Positions 25,441 to 38,897 are shown, counted from the stretch's first letter. The stretch: 64,000 nt of DNA from Mycteria americana (GCF_035582795.1 NC_134370.1:29189501-29253500), one strand, 5' to 3'. Program-made: numbers and translations. The notes: generated by a model from the letters alone, not told the origin.

Positions 25441-28400
25441 TCATCTTCTTATGGTTTTGTGCTTAGGGTGTAAGAAATAGGACAAACGCAGCCTTTGTAT
25501 GTCTGCTGAAGTTAATGCCTGGTGTTCGATCAATCAGAGCTCTTTCAGAGATCATTGTAACTTGAGTCTGTGGTCAACGCAATTTGAGAGTTGATATCAA
25601 AATGCTTATATTGTTAATCATCAACAGCTGAATAGACAGGAGCTAGATGCCTTTGATATCAAGATGAGCTTCTGGAGTTTCTGGTTTCCAGAATATCCCC
25701 AGGGATATATTTGATATGTGGTGGTCTTTGTCTTTTTAAAAATCAAGTTCTAATGCTATGCTCAGTGTTCTCAAATCCCAGGCAATGAGTTGGAGACCTC
25801 ACACTGGCACTGAGCGTTTCAAATTAGTGCCTTGAAAAAGTCTATATATGTATGGCCTAACCTTGTCACCCAGAAGAATAAAGGGAGTGCTGTTCTCTTC
25901 AGACAGAAAGGAAAATGCGTTGGAGTGACAATATTTGTTGAAGTAGACACAGAATTTGAGGATCCATTTTCTTAAGAGTTAAACTGGATTTATGGTTTGG
26001 TAGGCAGTTCTCATTAAATGAGAATTTAACGATAGCAGAAAGACCATGAAAAAATCAGTGCTGGGATTATAACTCTACTGTCAATATTTTCCACCCTGAA
26101 TCCTAAATTGTAGTTGCCAGGACCGTTTATCTGTCTTTGACTTCTTCTGCTGAGAACTCTTCTCTAGTTTTCCCTTTTGTCAATGCAATACTTTGCTAGA
26201 TTTTAATCTTTGAAGAACTGCAGCTTGTATTTTTTCATTGTTGGTTCTGTTTCACAGTTAGTATCTTTCACTGCAATAATGGATTTATTGTAATTCCACA
26301 TCATTTTCAAATTAAGTGTTTATGTTTAAATGTGCTTAATTTAAGGTAGGGTTTGGGGCATGAGCTACTTAACTGCTGTTGGTTGGCAGTACTGGTCTCA
26401 TGGGAGGAACTGATAAGGTGTTTTACAAAATAAAACTATGGGGCAATATGGTGCAATCCTATAATGTTATCCTGTTTCCGCTTCTGAGAAGATTTTCATT
26501 TACCCTATGTGTGCCAGCATGGCATAACAATAGGTTGTATCCCATTCTGAATGCAAGATAGAGGCAGGAAATCACTATGAAGAAGAGACTATTATTCCTC
26601 CTTTCCAAGGACAGAATTCAATCCTAGTTAGTCTTGATTTAAAGCAGAATCGTTACCCTGTCACCTTTTCTGGCATTTGGACAGAAACCTACAAATGTGT
26701 GGAACTGCTGATGAAAATGAAATTGCACTGAACTACGTGATTACCTTTCCAAACATCCTGATAAAGACTGCAGACACTGTCACAGCATCTGTGATTTTTT
26801 TAGACATGTGATTTTTGTCTGGGAGGAATGTTTTGTTTGGATTTTTTTTTTCACATCTAGCTTTTGAATAGCTTGTGAGTACCATCAGTCTTGCAATAGA
26901 ATGAAAACCTTGAGCCTTAACTCTTTTTTTTTTTCATTAATTAAAAAGATAGGAAGGAGCACTATTGTTACAGAGTTGACCTGAAGCAACTGCAGAATAC
27001 CTATCTTTCCCTTCTCTCAACAGACACCTCCTTTTAGCAAGTTTAATTACGACTGCCCTTAGATATCACTAGATAGTAGATGCAGATACACCCATGTATC
27101 ATGGAGTATATTGCCTAAACTGTTGACAACACTGAAGGTTTTTGTGCAAAGACCTGCCTGTACCTTTTTATGTTAGAAGCCCATATGTAGCTAGGGTTGA
27201 CCAAAGCCCCCAAATGTAGCCCTGCTTAGAAAGAATGAGCTTAAAAAAAAAGTTGTCAATGAGAGAAGAAATTAAAAATTAAAAAAATATAACATTGATT
27301 CAGGTACTAGACTCCAGCTTCTGTGCCTACCTTACTTGCTTGGGGAAATTCCAGCAAAGTTGGTGTTAAAATGCATGTTTCTTTTCTGTTGCTTATGTCA
27401 GATCTACTTAACGAGGGAAAAGAGACCGAAGTGTAAGGGAAATCAAGAAACTGTCAATGCAGAAAGTACTGTCAAAAGCAGAATGGGCAAGATTTTCATG
27501 TAATGGTTCATCAGTGCATTTAATGGGGTCATAGTCTTTTCTAGCATCACTTAATGAAGATTGTTTTTTCCCCTAGAATTCAGGTAACCTGTAGACTGTA
27601 AAATAATTAAGACAAGAATGAAATTGCCACTATTATTAATAGCAGGGTTTTTTCTTTTAAAGATGTTATACTTGCTTCTGGAGAGCACATTGAGACTAGT
27701 TTCCATTCCTTCTGCCACAGTAACTTTTCCCAACATCAAGTAATGAAAGCCAAATTTGGTCGCAACTTCCAGAGTTTGCAAATTACTTTGGAATAAAAGC
27801 TGTAAAAGGGAGGGATTGCTCCATTTATCTCAATGAGACATTAACACTGAAGTCTTAAAAAGTCATTTAAATGTGGTCATTGTCAACTCTCGCATTGCTG
27901 ATCGTTCTAGTAGAGCTGTCTGGATAAACAAGCGACCCATTTGGACTGTTGTGGGAAACAGATGGCCAGTGATGGGCATCATGGTCACTGCCAGAGCTAG
28001 GTGAATGTTTAACAGGGTCTTCAAGGCCTTGGCAAAGACCATCCAGCGATCCTACCAATGGAGTAAGACACAGAAATTTTGCAGTAGCTCTCTGTTTTAA
28101 ATATCTATGGTTGTTTTTCAATAACAAGATGTTGTATGGTAATATATGAAGTGGGAGGTTGCAGACTGACATAAAATGAGTATACTAGAAATTAAATATG
28201 CCACATGGACTGTTTTGCTGATTTTTATCTCGCTAATGTTACTGTTATTTTGAAAATGCTGGAGGAGAATCAAGCGCATTTAAGGTGCTTTGCATTTGCA
28301 GCAGTCTGGATTTCTCATTATAAAATTAAGAGTCAACTTGTCAAGTACACAGATAAATATGTGCAACTTTATTTGGTTTTACTCTCTCTGGAGTGGTGGT

Positions 28401-28525
28401 ACTTAAATTATGGTTTAGTTCAGTACACGATCCAGAGATGTTGGTGGTCTTTCTCTCCATGTCAGTGTTTCTGTATTGTGCCTCTGGCAGCTGAATATCC
28501 ATGGGAAAATGTGTTACATTTTGAT

Positions 28526-28717
28526 CACTGGTTCTTGAACTGTGGGCTTCATGCTACTGAGGGCCTGTCAACCATAGTAAAGATCCGAGAAGCCGTATTA
28601 AACAACTATTTCAGTAGTGCTTGCAATTAAAACCTTGGTGATAAACATGCATATTGTCGTAAAAGAGAGGAAGAGGATTGAGGGACATATAGCAATATAA
28701 AATGCTGGGAACCCCTG
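28526..28717. mobile_element. Possible short hAT-type (Charlie-like) MITE
   Basis: The left edge reads CACTGGTTCTTGAACTGTGG, and the reverse complement of the right edge begins CAGGGGTTCCCAGC. Both resemble hAT/Charlie terminal inverted repeats (CAGNGGTTCTCAA type). The interior of about 190 bp has no coding capacity. No convincing 8-bp target duplication flanks it, so it is either degraded or a chance match. Confidence 0.3.
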
Positions 28718-28792
28718 TTGTAGGTGACGATATTCCATAACAAAATTTTTGTTAAACAATTTTGAATGCACAGCTGCCCCTCCTCTTTTTTC

Positions 28793-28823
28793 TTTTTTTT
28801 TTTTTTTTTTTTTTGGGGGGGGG
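28793..28823. repeat. T22-G9 homopolymer junction
   Basis: Twenty-two T followed directly by nine G, within a longer pyrimidine-rich approach from about 28,776. Confidence 0.9.
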
Positions 28824-31800
28824 TGGTTTTGTGTGAAAAGTGTACATATTTAATGGTGTAAGAATGACAAGCCAATTGAAGGGGAAAAAAAAGTCAAAGC
28901 AAACAAAAACTTCTGACTGTCAAATGGCTAGAGGGCATTTTTTGTTGCTGTTCTTTAGGCATGCAAAAAGGTCTGTAAAGTAACTTTCTGAAACAATGGA
29001 CATTTTCATTATAGAAAGCTTAAAAATACGTTTAAATATAAATTTAGAATCAAGCCTTCTTCCGAATACTAGAGGTTTGTCTGGTCTGTCTGCAGCTGTC
29101 AGGTTACTTGGTTTGTTTAAATAAGAAATCTGTAAAGTAAGGATTAATCTGCTTGCTCTGTAAGGTAAGGATTTCTTCTTTGTACACTTAGGCTTGTCAG
29201 ATCTGGGCCAGGACAGTTCTGGGCACTGATGTCATACTTTATACATAATATTTTAGTTTAGCTACTGTTGATGAACACCTATTCCTGTCAGCAAAGCTGG
29301 ATACGTTTGTCAAGTGAGAAAGTGGTGGGAAAAGAAACTACCATTTCTCGTCATACGGTCGCATCTCCCCACAGCTGTGGTATGAAGCCCTGCTTCCCTC
29401 ACACTTGGTATGCTGAATGAATGAGGCTCTTTAGTATGACTTCTGTTTTTATAGTTAACTGAGCTTTGAAATTGTCTCCTAAATCATCCTTGCCAATAGC
29501 ATTAACTACCCCTTTGCTGGTAGTCAGAGATTATTCTACAGTAAGTTAAAGGGTAACTCATCTTCTTTTGTGATGACAGGAAACATGGAGGGATGTAAAA
29601 GATAATGGCTAATTCAAAGCAGATCACTCCACTCTGCTTCTGGAAATCCATCAACTCCATTCAAACACAGATCTGAAATTTTGCAACAAACTTTGAAAGC
29701 TCTTTCCCTTTCACTGCTTCAGTAAATTGTTATCTGGGGGAGGATGATGCAGATGCCCTTGAATTATGATGCCTTTCATTACGGAGGGGTGAATTGCACA
29801 TTAGCCTGGCATTCAGAAGCTTGAAGGATTCAACCACTGTGCTTTTGCTGCTTCAAAAAAGGTAAAAGAGAGATGCAAAGTAGATAAGTGATGTGGTATT
29901 AAAGAAAGGGCTTTATCCCCCTTCTCCTTTTGCAGAAACAAACCTCTGAAAATACATCATTTAAAAATGTACTCATGCAGACATGAGTCATCCCAGCTGT
30001 ATGGCTGGACCAGGTAGTGAGGCGGCAGGGGCAGGTGGAGCAGTGGAACAGCAGGTGAATTGATCCTTGAGTAAACACCTGTGTTTGCTTTTTTTTTAAT
30101 TTTCTTTTTAAAGGCAGCTGCAGCAAAGGAACAAGAAAATCTAATGCAATAACAAGCCATAGAAGGATATTTCAGAGAGGTAATTTTTTTAGAAACAAGC
30201 TGTATCCAGCTCTCTTCATATCACAGTTCCATCCGTACTTCCTTATTCATCACCTGGGGTTGCTTCTGATAAGCAAAAGCTAGTTGTTTTATTTGACAGC
30301 CAGATTGTTGCTGTTCTCATTAGCTGCTTCAGAGAAATGATGTTATTTACTGAGGATGTGGGGGTGGGACCAAGAAAATGTTCCTGCTAAGTTTGGACTC
30401 GGTCTAGATCAAGAGCATTACCCCTTGATTTACTGTGTTCTTCTGGAGCAAAGCATCTGGCAAGACCTAGAGCGAAGCACATGAAAATTCAGGATCAGAC
30501 TGCTTGCTCATGGGGAAACTTAGTGGTGAAAAACTGCTTTTAGACTGGAGCAAACCACTCTAAATGCTCCTAAAAACCTTAGAAAACAGTGTCCAAGACT
30601 AAATTTAAAGAGAGCCACCTGTTCTGAGAGGCTCTGTTTGAAGACAGGGGCAAGGACCAGATTCTTCTGTTCCAGTCTCTCTTAATCTTTGAGTTATAGA
30701 AGTAATTTACTTAGGCAGCATTTAGGTATGACAGTCATGAACACTACAAAAAATTATGAAGTAGATTGTTTTTGTGAGGCTATGATTATAATTACTCACA
30801 ACTTTTGATATGTATCATGAACCATTTTTAATTTCCTGAGAACAATGCAACTTAAGATATCTTTCCTCATCAGGCTGTTTGATTTATTAGAAAACTGCTA
30901 GATCCATGTATTGAGAACTCTGTTAATGATTGTTGTGTATCATTCCTACTGTGAAAAAGTGAGAAACATGGTAGCTTGTGTGTGTTAAAATGCGAATGTA
31001 CATTTTAACATGCTATACAGCTCTCTATATAAGCCCTGTCAAAGATAAATAAAGCAAATATTCAATGCCAGCCCTCCACAGTCATTGTAAAGCAGAGTAG
31101 GAGTTGCCTTATTAAAGTGGTCTTTCTTCCTATGCAAAAGAGATTTATTGAAAATAGAGAAGAAAACAGTAATGCAATAAACAGATTTACAGTGAAAACA
31201 ATTATCACAATATAGCTATACTGTTTAACAAACACCTTATGGAAAACAATACAATATGCCAGCAAGGCTGGTTTTACTTTCCAGTATTTCTTTACAAGCT
31301 AATTGACAGTTTCCTTGATAAAATTAATCTTGTTATGATAGATGTATTTCCATTACAGTTAATTTTATGAAATGAATTAATTTGTTTCACTTATTCTCTA
31401 CAAAGTCAATATGTTACTTGAGAATCAAGCAGTTCTTTGATCCCAGTATGTTAAATGATTAAGGAAAAAAAAAAAAGTAAATAAATAAATGAACTGGTAG
31501 GAAATAAGATAGCCATCCATCAAGAAGAGTTTAAGTTTTGTCCAAACATTATGACAAGCTCTGCTGCCTTCAGAGGGCTTGGATCAATCCTTATGACTCA
31601 CCCCCTTAAAAAAAAAAAAGTTAAAAAATCCTTGAATGTTTGCATCCACAAACTTATTATCCATGATAAATCAGGGAAGGATATTTTGCACAAAGTTGGT
31701 TATTGTCTGAAAAGTTTATAGCTGTTTAATAAAACAAGTAATCAGTATATTTTTGTTGCAAGGATGTACTTGTTTTTTCCAGATAGTACACTTGCATGCT

Positions 31801-33849
31801 TTCGAGTTGTAGTATGGTTCAGGCGTTTTTTTTTTTATTGGCAGCTTTCATGATTTATGGCTTGCTGAGTGACATTTTATTTCCTATTCAAGGTAGTAAC
31901 AGCTCAGATTCTTCAATTAATCACTTTTATAAGTAAAACTGATGCACTGGATATTTATAGAGCAATTTTCAGGCCAGGGTCTTTGAAATATTCAAATTAC
32001 CAAGAAGACCATGTGGACAAACACAACCTGGTGCATGCAGATATATATGTGAGTCAGAGAAGATTAAAGGAGGAGGCTGTAGCTGTAATGTCTAGACTAG
32101 CATTTGTGACTTCTAATACACTGCTAATATGGGTCTGTTTTTTCAAACAGAGGTGTTCAAAGGGAGCTTAAGGTCTATTAATAATTTTTCCCTTGTGATA
32201 GAAGTGAAATAACTTTGGATAGGATCAAGCTTTGTGGATTTCAGCTGCAAAACTCTCATTAAGTTCAATTTCACCTTTTGTGTTGGTTTTGAGACCCTGT
32301 CAGAATTTCATTTGGCACAGAGAAAGCAGTAAGTTCACTGAGGAAATACAGAGTTTTGGAAACCATGATTGCTATTATAGTCCTGTGGTATGTAACCTGG
32401 CAGGACAAGTGTCTGTGCCCAAAGATGCTGTAGTTCATATCCCTGCATTCATGATTAGATTTAATTTCTTAATGAAAACATTAAGTGTGGTTTAGGGAAA
32501 ACACTGCAGTGTCAGATGATTAGTGGTGGAATGAAAAGATGTGCTCTTACTGGAAATCGAGCGCTTTCCTCAGATTTTAAGGGATACAATGATGAATATG
32601 ATGCTGCTAATGTGCATTTTTCACTCTTAGCCTTAGAAGTAGAGGAACACTTAAGAGCCACATGAATATAAATGCCTTAGAAAACTAGTGTAGGTATCTG
32701 AAGAGAGGTTTGTTGATACTTTGGAAAATAATAAGAACTTGAATGAACAGGTTATTGTCAGAGCTTTTGCATATCGGGATTCTTTATGTGGAAAAGAATA
32801 ACCTACATGATCTCATGGAATTCTGGCTGCTGAGTGGGCATCATGCTGGCTTGTCAAGAAGTGTTTGACAGGCTGCAGAGGACCAAATGTCAGATGAGGA
32901 GTTAGGAAAAATGGTTTCCTTGTCATTTCAGTTCTTCGCCAAATCTCTTCCATTTCACCCTTTATTTCCTCCTCCAATTTATGGCGATACAGATCCAATA
33001 TTGTAAAAGCTCTTTGTGGTCTGTGAGTGGAAAAGTACTCTTAGTTCTAGTAACTAAATATTACAGTTTTCTTTTTTGCTATTTTCAAGCATTGCTGTAA
33101 ATTTTTAACCATTTCAGTATATGGCTTAGTGCAAAACCTTGGCTTTATTTGTTTCTCTCATAGAGATATTTCTTACCAATTTCATCACGTGAGACACTGC
33201 AACATTGTGGGAATGGTGGAAAAAGATAAATGCTGTTAATTCACTTTTTCATTGGCTTAAGCAGGATCCTCACTTGGGTATTTCTTCCATTCGGAAGAAT
33301 CAGGCAGTGCTTGTGCCTGTTGTAATATGGTGTTTGTTTAAAGGCAGAATTCCAAATACATTTGTTGGCTTTTCTCCTGAAACATGACTGTAACAGGGAC
33401 ATGGATACCTTAGAGAGCTAAATATCCTGCAGTCTGGTTTGCTACTGATGTGCATACATAATTTCCACTGACAGTAATGGGAGTTACATGTGTATAGAAA
33501 GCAAAACAGACCCTTAAAAAATGTTGGTCAAGTAATAAAAGCTGGGCTAAAGAGAGTGTGGAAGTAGGGAGTGGGAGGGTGACTTTTTTTTTTTTAACTT
33601 GCCTTCTCTTTAACTTATCCTCACTCCACTAATGTTAGCTTAGTATTATTTTTATGGATTCACTCCTGACTTCTTATGGCATGGGAGGTAAGACGAGATC
33701 CATGTGGAATAGGTAAGCAGAAGATGACTTTAAAATACAGTCACTCTGAAGAGAAAGAGAGAGAAAACTGAAGAGGCTGGAAAAGGTTTCCCCTTCCCTG
33801 CTCCCAAAAGAATTAGAAGAGAAGTTTTCCCACGTAGTGGTTGTACGCT

Positions 33850-34200
33850 GGAAAAGTCTGCCGTACTGGCGTGCTGCTCAATATCTTTCGCACAGTAGCA
33901 AACAGCGGTGCTGAGTCCGTTCCGCCAAGGCTCCGCGTGCCGCTGCCCTCCCCGCGGTGCTGGCAGCGGCGCGCGGAGCCCCGTGCCGCTGAGCTGCCCG
34001 CTCCAGCGCGTGGCACGCTGGCTGCAGGGAGAGAGCCGCAGCGTCCTCAGCCACGGCAGCGCCCCAGCACTGGGCTTCGTGCCTAGCTCCGGACCAGGGC
34101 GCTGCTCTGCCTGCCTAAGTCACGGACGGAAACGTAAAGCTTCTCTTCAGCGAAACGAACCGGCAGTCCCGCATCCCCGTAGCGTTCAGCGCCCAAAGGG
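33850..34200. promoter_or_regulatory. CpG-dense island inside RET intron 1
   Basis: I count 23 CpG dinucleotides in 33,901-34,080, in an intron that is otherwise CpG-poor. Edges are sharp on both sides. Candidate explanations are an alternative promoter for RET or an antisense RNA, an unmethylated enhancer, or an inserted GC-rich segment. Open frames cross it on both strands (for example 33908-34330 on +), but none resembles a known protein. No repeat family was recognised. Confidence 0.45.
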
Positions 34201-34974
34201 TAAAAACATCTGTCCCAGTGTATTTATTGGGAACTTTACCGTCCTTTGCACAGCAGATGTTATTTTGAACTCTGAAAACAAGAAACGTAACTGCAATGGA
34301 TGCTGTCGGGATTTTGAGCGTTTTCCTTGAGCTTCAAAGGAGAAGGGAGAAGCAAATTCCTGGATAGTTAGACCTGGCAATCTGTAGTCTATCCCCTAAT
34401 TAAATTCTCTGCAACCAGTGTGTTTTCATTGTTAATCAATGGACATTTGTCCTCAGAAGAAACTAACCCCGGAGAGTGTAAGAAAGGATAAAACTGTTGA
34501 GAAATCTAAATGTTACACAAAAGGCATAAAAATCAAATTGTCTTTTTTCAAAATAGCCGAACATCGTGGCATCTTAATAAAGGGAGTGCTAGAATATGGT
34601 CTCCTAATAAACCTCAGTAAAACCTCTAAAAATAACTACACAGATATATTCTAAGTTGATTAGCAGTAATTGAACTGACTTAATGTAGTTGGATGATGTC
34701 ATGTATAATATTCCTCTAAAGTAATTTCTGTAGACAAGCCATTTGAAGTCCTCTTGCAGCCAGCATAAACATCTTCGTGTTTCTAAACTGAGCCCTCAGA
34801 AAAGCACTCAGCGGGAGAGTTCTGACATCTGACTGCTTTATCTTATTTCATTGAGCTACTGTGGCTCGCCTGCTAGAAGCAGCTTTGCAACGACAAATAT
34901 CTCATCCTTGGTTTAGTGAAAATGTGGAAACTATATAATCGTGTAACAATTTAGACCTGTTCGTTGTAGAAGAA

Positions 34975-35125
34975 TAAATGTTAAAGACGGAAAGGACCTT
35001 TGAAAGTGTCTGGTTTCAAAGTTTCCCTGCAGTATGCATTTCCAGTGTTCCGTCCAACTTGGTTCAACCTGTCCCAAGCATGGGGACTGTTCCACGGTCT
35101 AATTCATCTCACTAGAAGGAAGCTT
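34975..35125 (-). mobile_element. CR1 LINE fragment (antisense to RET)
   Basis: Reading along + there is GGAAAGGACCTTTGAAAG at 34989, then GTCCAACTTGGTTCAACCTG at 35052 and CATGGGGACTGTTCCAC at 35079. These match in order the reverse complement of the CR1 3' region ('ggaaaggacctttg...', 'tccaacctggtt...', 'gatggggactgttccac...'). It is diverged, with internal gaps and no clear terminal microsatellite. CR1 is the dominant LINE family of birds. Confidence 0.5.
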
Positions 35126-35729
35126 GGAAAACTATTTTCCTAGGTTTTGGTCTTGTTTTTGCATCTGCTGATACGTTTCCTTATATATCTGCTCTTGTAT
35201 TTTTACAACCTTTAAAAGCTTGTAGTTGGTTAATGCAGGTGGTATGTTCTTCCAGAATTTTTGTAGCTCGGATTGTTGCTTTTGTGGAAGTGGTTTTCTA
35301 GGGTTGTGCGCATTTGTTGTTTGTTTGTTTTGATTTGTTTTCTGAGGGCTGAGACATCCGTAACTGATTTAAGTATTCAGAGTGTGGTACACCGTGTAAA
35401 AAATGTGGTTTCTACAGAAAGAAATTACTGTGTCCTTGCTCTGAGATTTTTCTGTTTACTGACCTAGATTGCTTTAATTTAGAAGCGCCTCTAAGTTTTT
35501 CTTCATCAGCTCTGTGTTATTGACAGTTTTCTTCTTTGTGCCATGGGATACTAGGGTATTGGTCATTCTTGGGCGGGTTTTGATTGGGGCATCAGTATAT
35601 TAATTACTGAATATTCATTTTGCTGATACAATGGAAAAATTCAACTGTCCAAGATTTGCAGCTGCTGCCCTGCTCTTTACCACGTCTAAAGGTCAGGAGC
35701 AATACCTTGTGAGAAAATGTCATAATTTT

Positions 35730-35753
35730 GTCTTACTGGTATTCCAGTAAGAC
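35730..35753. repeat. Perfect hairpin, 10-bp stem
   Basis: GTCTTACTGG, a TATT loop, then CCAGTAAGAC. The right arm and following bases repeat part of the unit (ACTGGTATTCCAG occurs at 35734 and again at 35752), so the hairpin probably arose by a small local duplication. Confidence 0.8.
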
Positions 35754-35813
35754 TGGTATTCCAGAAATGTCATGATTTATTTCTGAAACCACAGGACTTT
35801 TTTCTTATTAATT

Positions 35814-35835
35814 CCCCCCCCCCCTTTTTTTTTTT
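35814..35835. repeat. C11-T11 homopolymer junction
   Basis: Eleven C followed directly by eleven T. Confidence 0.9.
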
Positions 35836-37554
35836 GTCCAGAGTGGTTGGTCAGTGATTCAGTAAAGCACTGATCTGCAAATCCTGTCAGAAATTTCCAC
35901 TAACCTCCTGAAACTGTTGAAGTGCCAAAGGCACTGTTAGTTACAATGCTGCCCTTAATCAAGAGGCCTGGCAAGGCCAGGACTGTAGCTTCTGTTCCTG
36001 TATTATTAAATATCAACAGCTAATAGCGTGCTTAGTTAGTACTAGTTGATTCTTTAAATGATAGCTTATGGGGGTAGAACACATCCTGTGGATGAGGGGA
36101 AGAGTCATTAACTTCCTCCTGAATAATGACATTGTAGGAGCAGGATTCAGCATGCCCATATTTTGCCCCTTTCCCTGTTAGCCTTTGAGGAGATGATTTC
36201 CTCTGTCTCTCATACGTTGTTTTGCCAACTGTACTGGATCACCTGCCTAGAGCACTTAGCACTTCAGTTTTGCCAGAGGGCTTGCGACATGTTTTCTGGC
36301 TCCTGCTGGAGCAAGGACCTAGCTGGCTGAACGGGTATCCTTTTTAAAACCTCAGTTCTCTGTGCATTTAAGCGACATGTCAGTTGGGACCTTCTGCAGA
36401 ATCAGATGCATGTCTTACAGGTTTGAGAGTTGCTGGTGAAAGCTATTGTCTTCCTAGGAGTGGAATACCAGTAGGACAAGGATCGACAGATTTTTGGAGT
36501 CTTTCTGTCTCTTAAAGACAAGTCTTAGTCATTCAAATCAGGATTGAACCTTTAGCGTTTTCAGAGAGGCTGATGATGCCATTTTTATGAGCAACAGTGC
36601 ACTCTCTATTCATCAAGGAAATGACCGCAGAAATGTGTACCCAGCTGTCTCCATATCAGTAGCATCTATGCATAGCAGCTGCTGATGTTTGTGATGATCG
36701 TTTCCTATCAGACCCTTCTTATTTTGGTGGATAAGCATCAAAAAACTTAGTTAAAATCTTGGAACTCAAGGACACCTATGACCCAAATTCAAAACTATTT
36801 CAGTAACACCACTGTTGCATTGTTTTAATCCATGGAATTTAAGCCAGCATTGGATGATGTTCCCTACACGATAGGGAGCTGTGCAGTCCTTGTCCTTGAG
36901 TTATCCCCAGCTGCAGCCTGGTCTCAGGTCACTTAGACCAGAGGAGGCTCTGGGGCCCTGCAGCACCCTGCAGACCCCGGGTTACTTCCACGTGCTGCGT
37001 GGGAGCAGGGTGCTCCCATCTCCTCCAGCTGCTCAGCGGATGCCTGTGGTGCTCACTGTGGAGCCTTCCTTGGCCATTAACAGATATCATCTGAGTGAAG
37101 TCCTGCTCTAAGGCTTTGAATTTTTGTAGTTATTTTAAAATCTTTGTATCTGCTTTCATAAAGAGACCTTTTAAAATTTTTTTTTTAAATCCTTTTTGTA
37201 CAATTTTACAAGAATCACAGCAAGAGGAGAGATGATATCGTGGCCAGGGCTTTAATCTATTATTTATTAGACCTCAGTTAAATGAGGTGCCTGTGACAAA
37301 GCAGGGTGTGTGGTTTTGGTTAAGTCCCCTGGGTCCGCTGGTATGCAGTGTATTAGGACTGTCAATGCAAAGCACTCTTAGAGAGGAACTTTGCATTTGG
37401 ATCATAACCCTCCTTACTACTTCCAGCTCCTCTTTGCAAAGGAAATTATATCCTTAAAGGCACAGATTGTAGATGGATTAGGTCTGTACTGAAGACACAT
37501 CTGTGTTAGAGATTTTACCTGATGGACATAGTTTTGCCAGCAAAACCCATTTAG

Positions 37555-37665
37555 ATATGGTCCTTAACCTTTCTGTGCCCCAGTTCTCCAGGTGTAAAAT
37601 GGGGATAAGATTCTTGACAACTCAAGAGGGAGTGGGAATGCATTAAAACATGGTGAGACCACTTA
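37555..37665 (+). mobile_element. MIR SINE fragment
   Basis: TCCTTAACCTTTCTGTGCC at 37561, followed by CAGTTCTCCAGGTGTAAAAT and GGGGATAA, matches the core of the tRNA-derived MIR family (the 'ttaacctctctgtgcctcagtttcctcatctgtaaaatgggg' region, recalled from memory) in + orientation. The downstream part is diverged. MIR-like copies are scarce but present in birds because the family predates amniote radiation. Confidence 0.6.
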
Positions 37666-38542
37666 GTATTACACTGATGGGATGGGATTCTATAATGAGG
37701 AGATATTATTTCATGTTTATGTTTTTAAGGGCTTGGGAACACTAATCCACACAGAAACCACACCATGTAACTTGTGTTCATTATTCTATGAAAACCTTCT
37801 GAAAGGAAGAAACCTTTTGCATCTTAGAATAGCTTATAGCTGTTGTAGAACTGCACATTCAAACTGTCCTGTACTTTTCTGATTGGGCAAGTAAATATTT
37901 ATCAACCTAGTGTTGGAAATGCTTTTTCCTGTCCCACGTCAGATGTTGTGAAAAGAGCATAAGGTCTGTGAAAAGGGATGAAGGAAATATGCTGGGGGTT
38001 TAAAAACTTTGTTTACACTACCAAACAAATGTGAATGCATAAACAAACATGACTACTTTTTTTCTTACTGTTCATACATTATTAAACCGTAGGAGTACTC
38101 ATCCAGTTGGCATGAAAATTGTTTGATCATTTTATGCTGTTGGGGTTCAGGCAGGAGGAAATGTGGACTGGGAGACCTTGGCCAGTGAGATTCTTTGTGG
38201 CTATTTTGGTCCTCAAAGTGGCAGTACCCTATCAGACACTTGTCAGAACCCTTATTTTTTCAGTAACCTTAAAGCTGTCTTTCAATGAATGTTACTTCTT
38301 TGAGAAAAGAAGTAACGTACTGAATACTTATAGGGGATTTTCAGGGCAGGAATGACACTGAAGCTCAGATTTGCCTTCTTTCCAACCACCTGACACCGTA
38401 CACAACCAAAGGAAACTGGAATGATCTATCCGACAGTGCGGGATGATCCAGGAGGCTGCTCTAAGCGGGTGGTTTTTCAACCAGTTGTTAGAGCTCCCAG
38501 ATCCAGGCTTTACTTCCCAAGCTATTGAAGCCTTCTCTATTA

Positions 38543-38570
38543 GATCAGTGACTTGGAACACTGATCAGTG
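38543..38570. repeat. Inverted repeat with a 12-bp perfect palindrome
   Basis: GATCAGTG (38543-38550) is complementary to CACTGATC (38559-38566). The second arm extends into the palindrome CACTGATCAGTG at 38559-38570. Function unknown. Confidence 0.75.
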
Positions 38571-38897
38571 CAGCGGGCTTCTCGTTTGCATGGTTTCCTG
38601 GCAGGAGGTAGACTTCCTTTATTTATTTCTAAGTGCTGATAAAATCAGAACTCAATTGCTAGTCTCCCAGCCTACATCCGTGTCAGCCATGTATTAGCAG
38701 GATACCTTCATTTTCTAAGGTGTTTAGGCTGATACTAGAATGTCTCCAGTCCAGCTCACGTATCTTCTTGACAAAAATTCTAATAAACTATTCATTTATG
38801 TTGACCCTCTCTTTGCCCATTAATAATATCTAACCAATAGCAAGAAATGATCTTAATACTTCAGTTTCACTGTTGGTTGGTTTTGTTGTTTTGGCTT

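Larger units (their letters stand above)
25441..33830. other. Intron 1, second quarter: mostly featureless
   Basis: AT-rich intronic sequence. It contains a hAT-like fragment at 28,526-28,717 and a T22-G9 junction at 28,793-28,823, both listed separately. An open frame of 141 codons (28205-28630, + strand, genuine ATG) has no recognisable similarity. The remainder shows no repeats, RNA genes or splice-site-bounded exons that I can support. Confidence 0.5.

Noticed and set aside
28205..28630. 141-codon + strand open frame
   Set aside because: It has a genuine ATG, but no domain, no flanking splice or promoter signals, and its end overlaps a possible transposon fragment.
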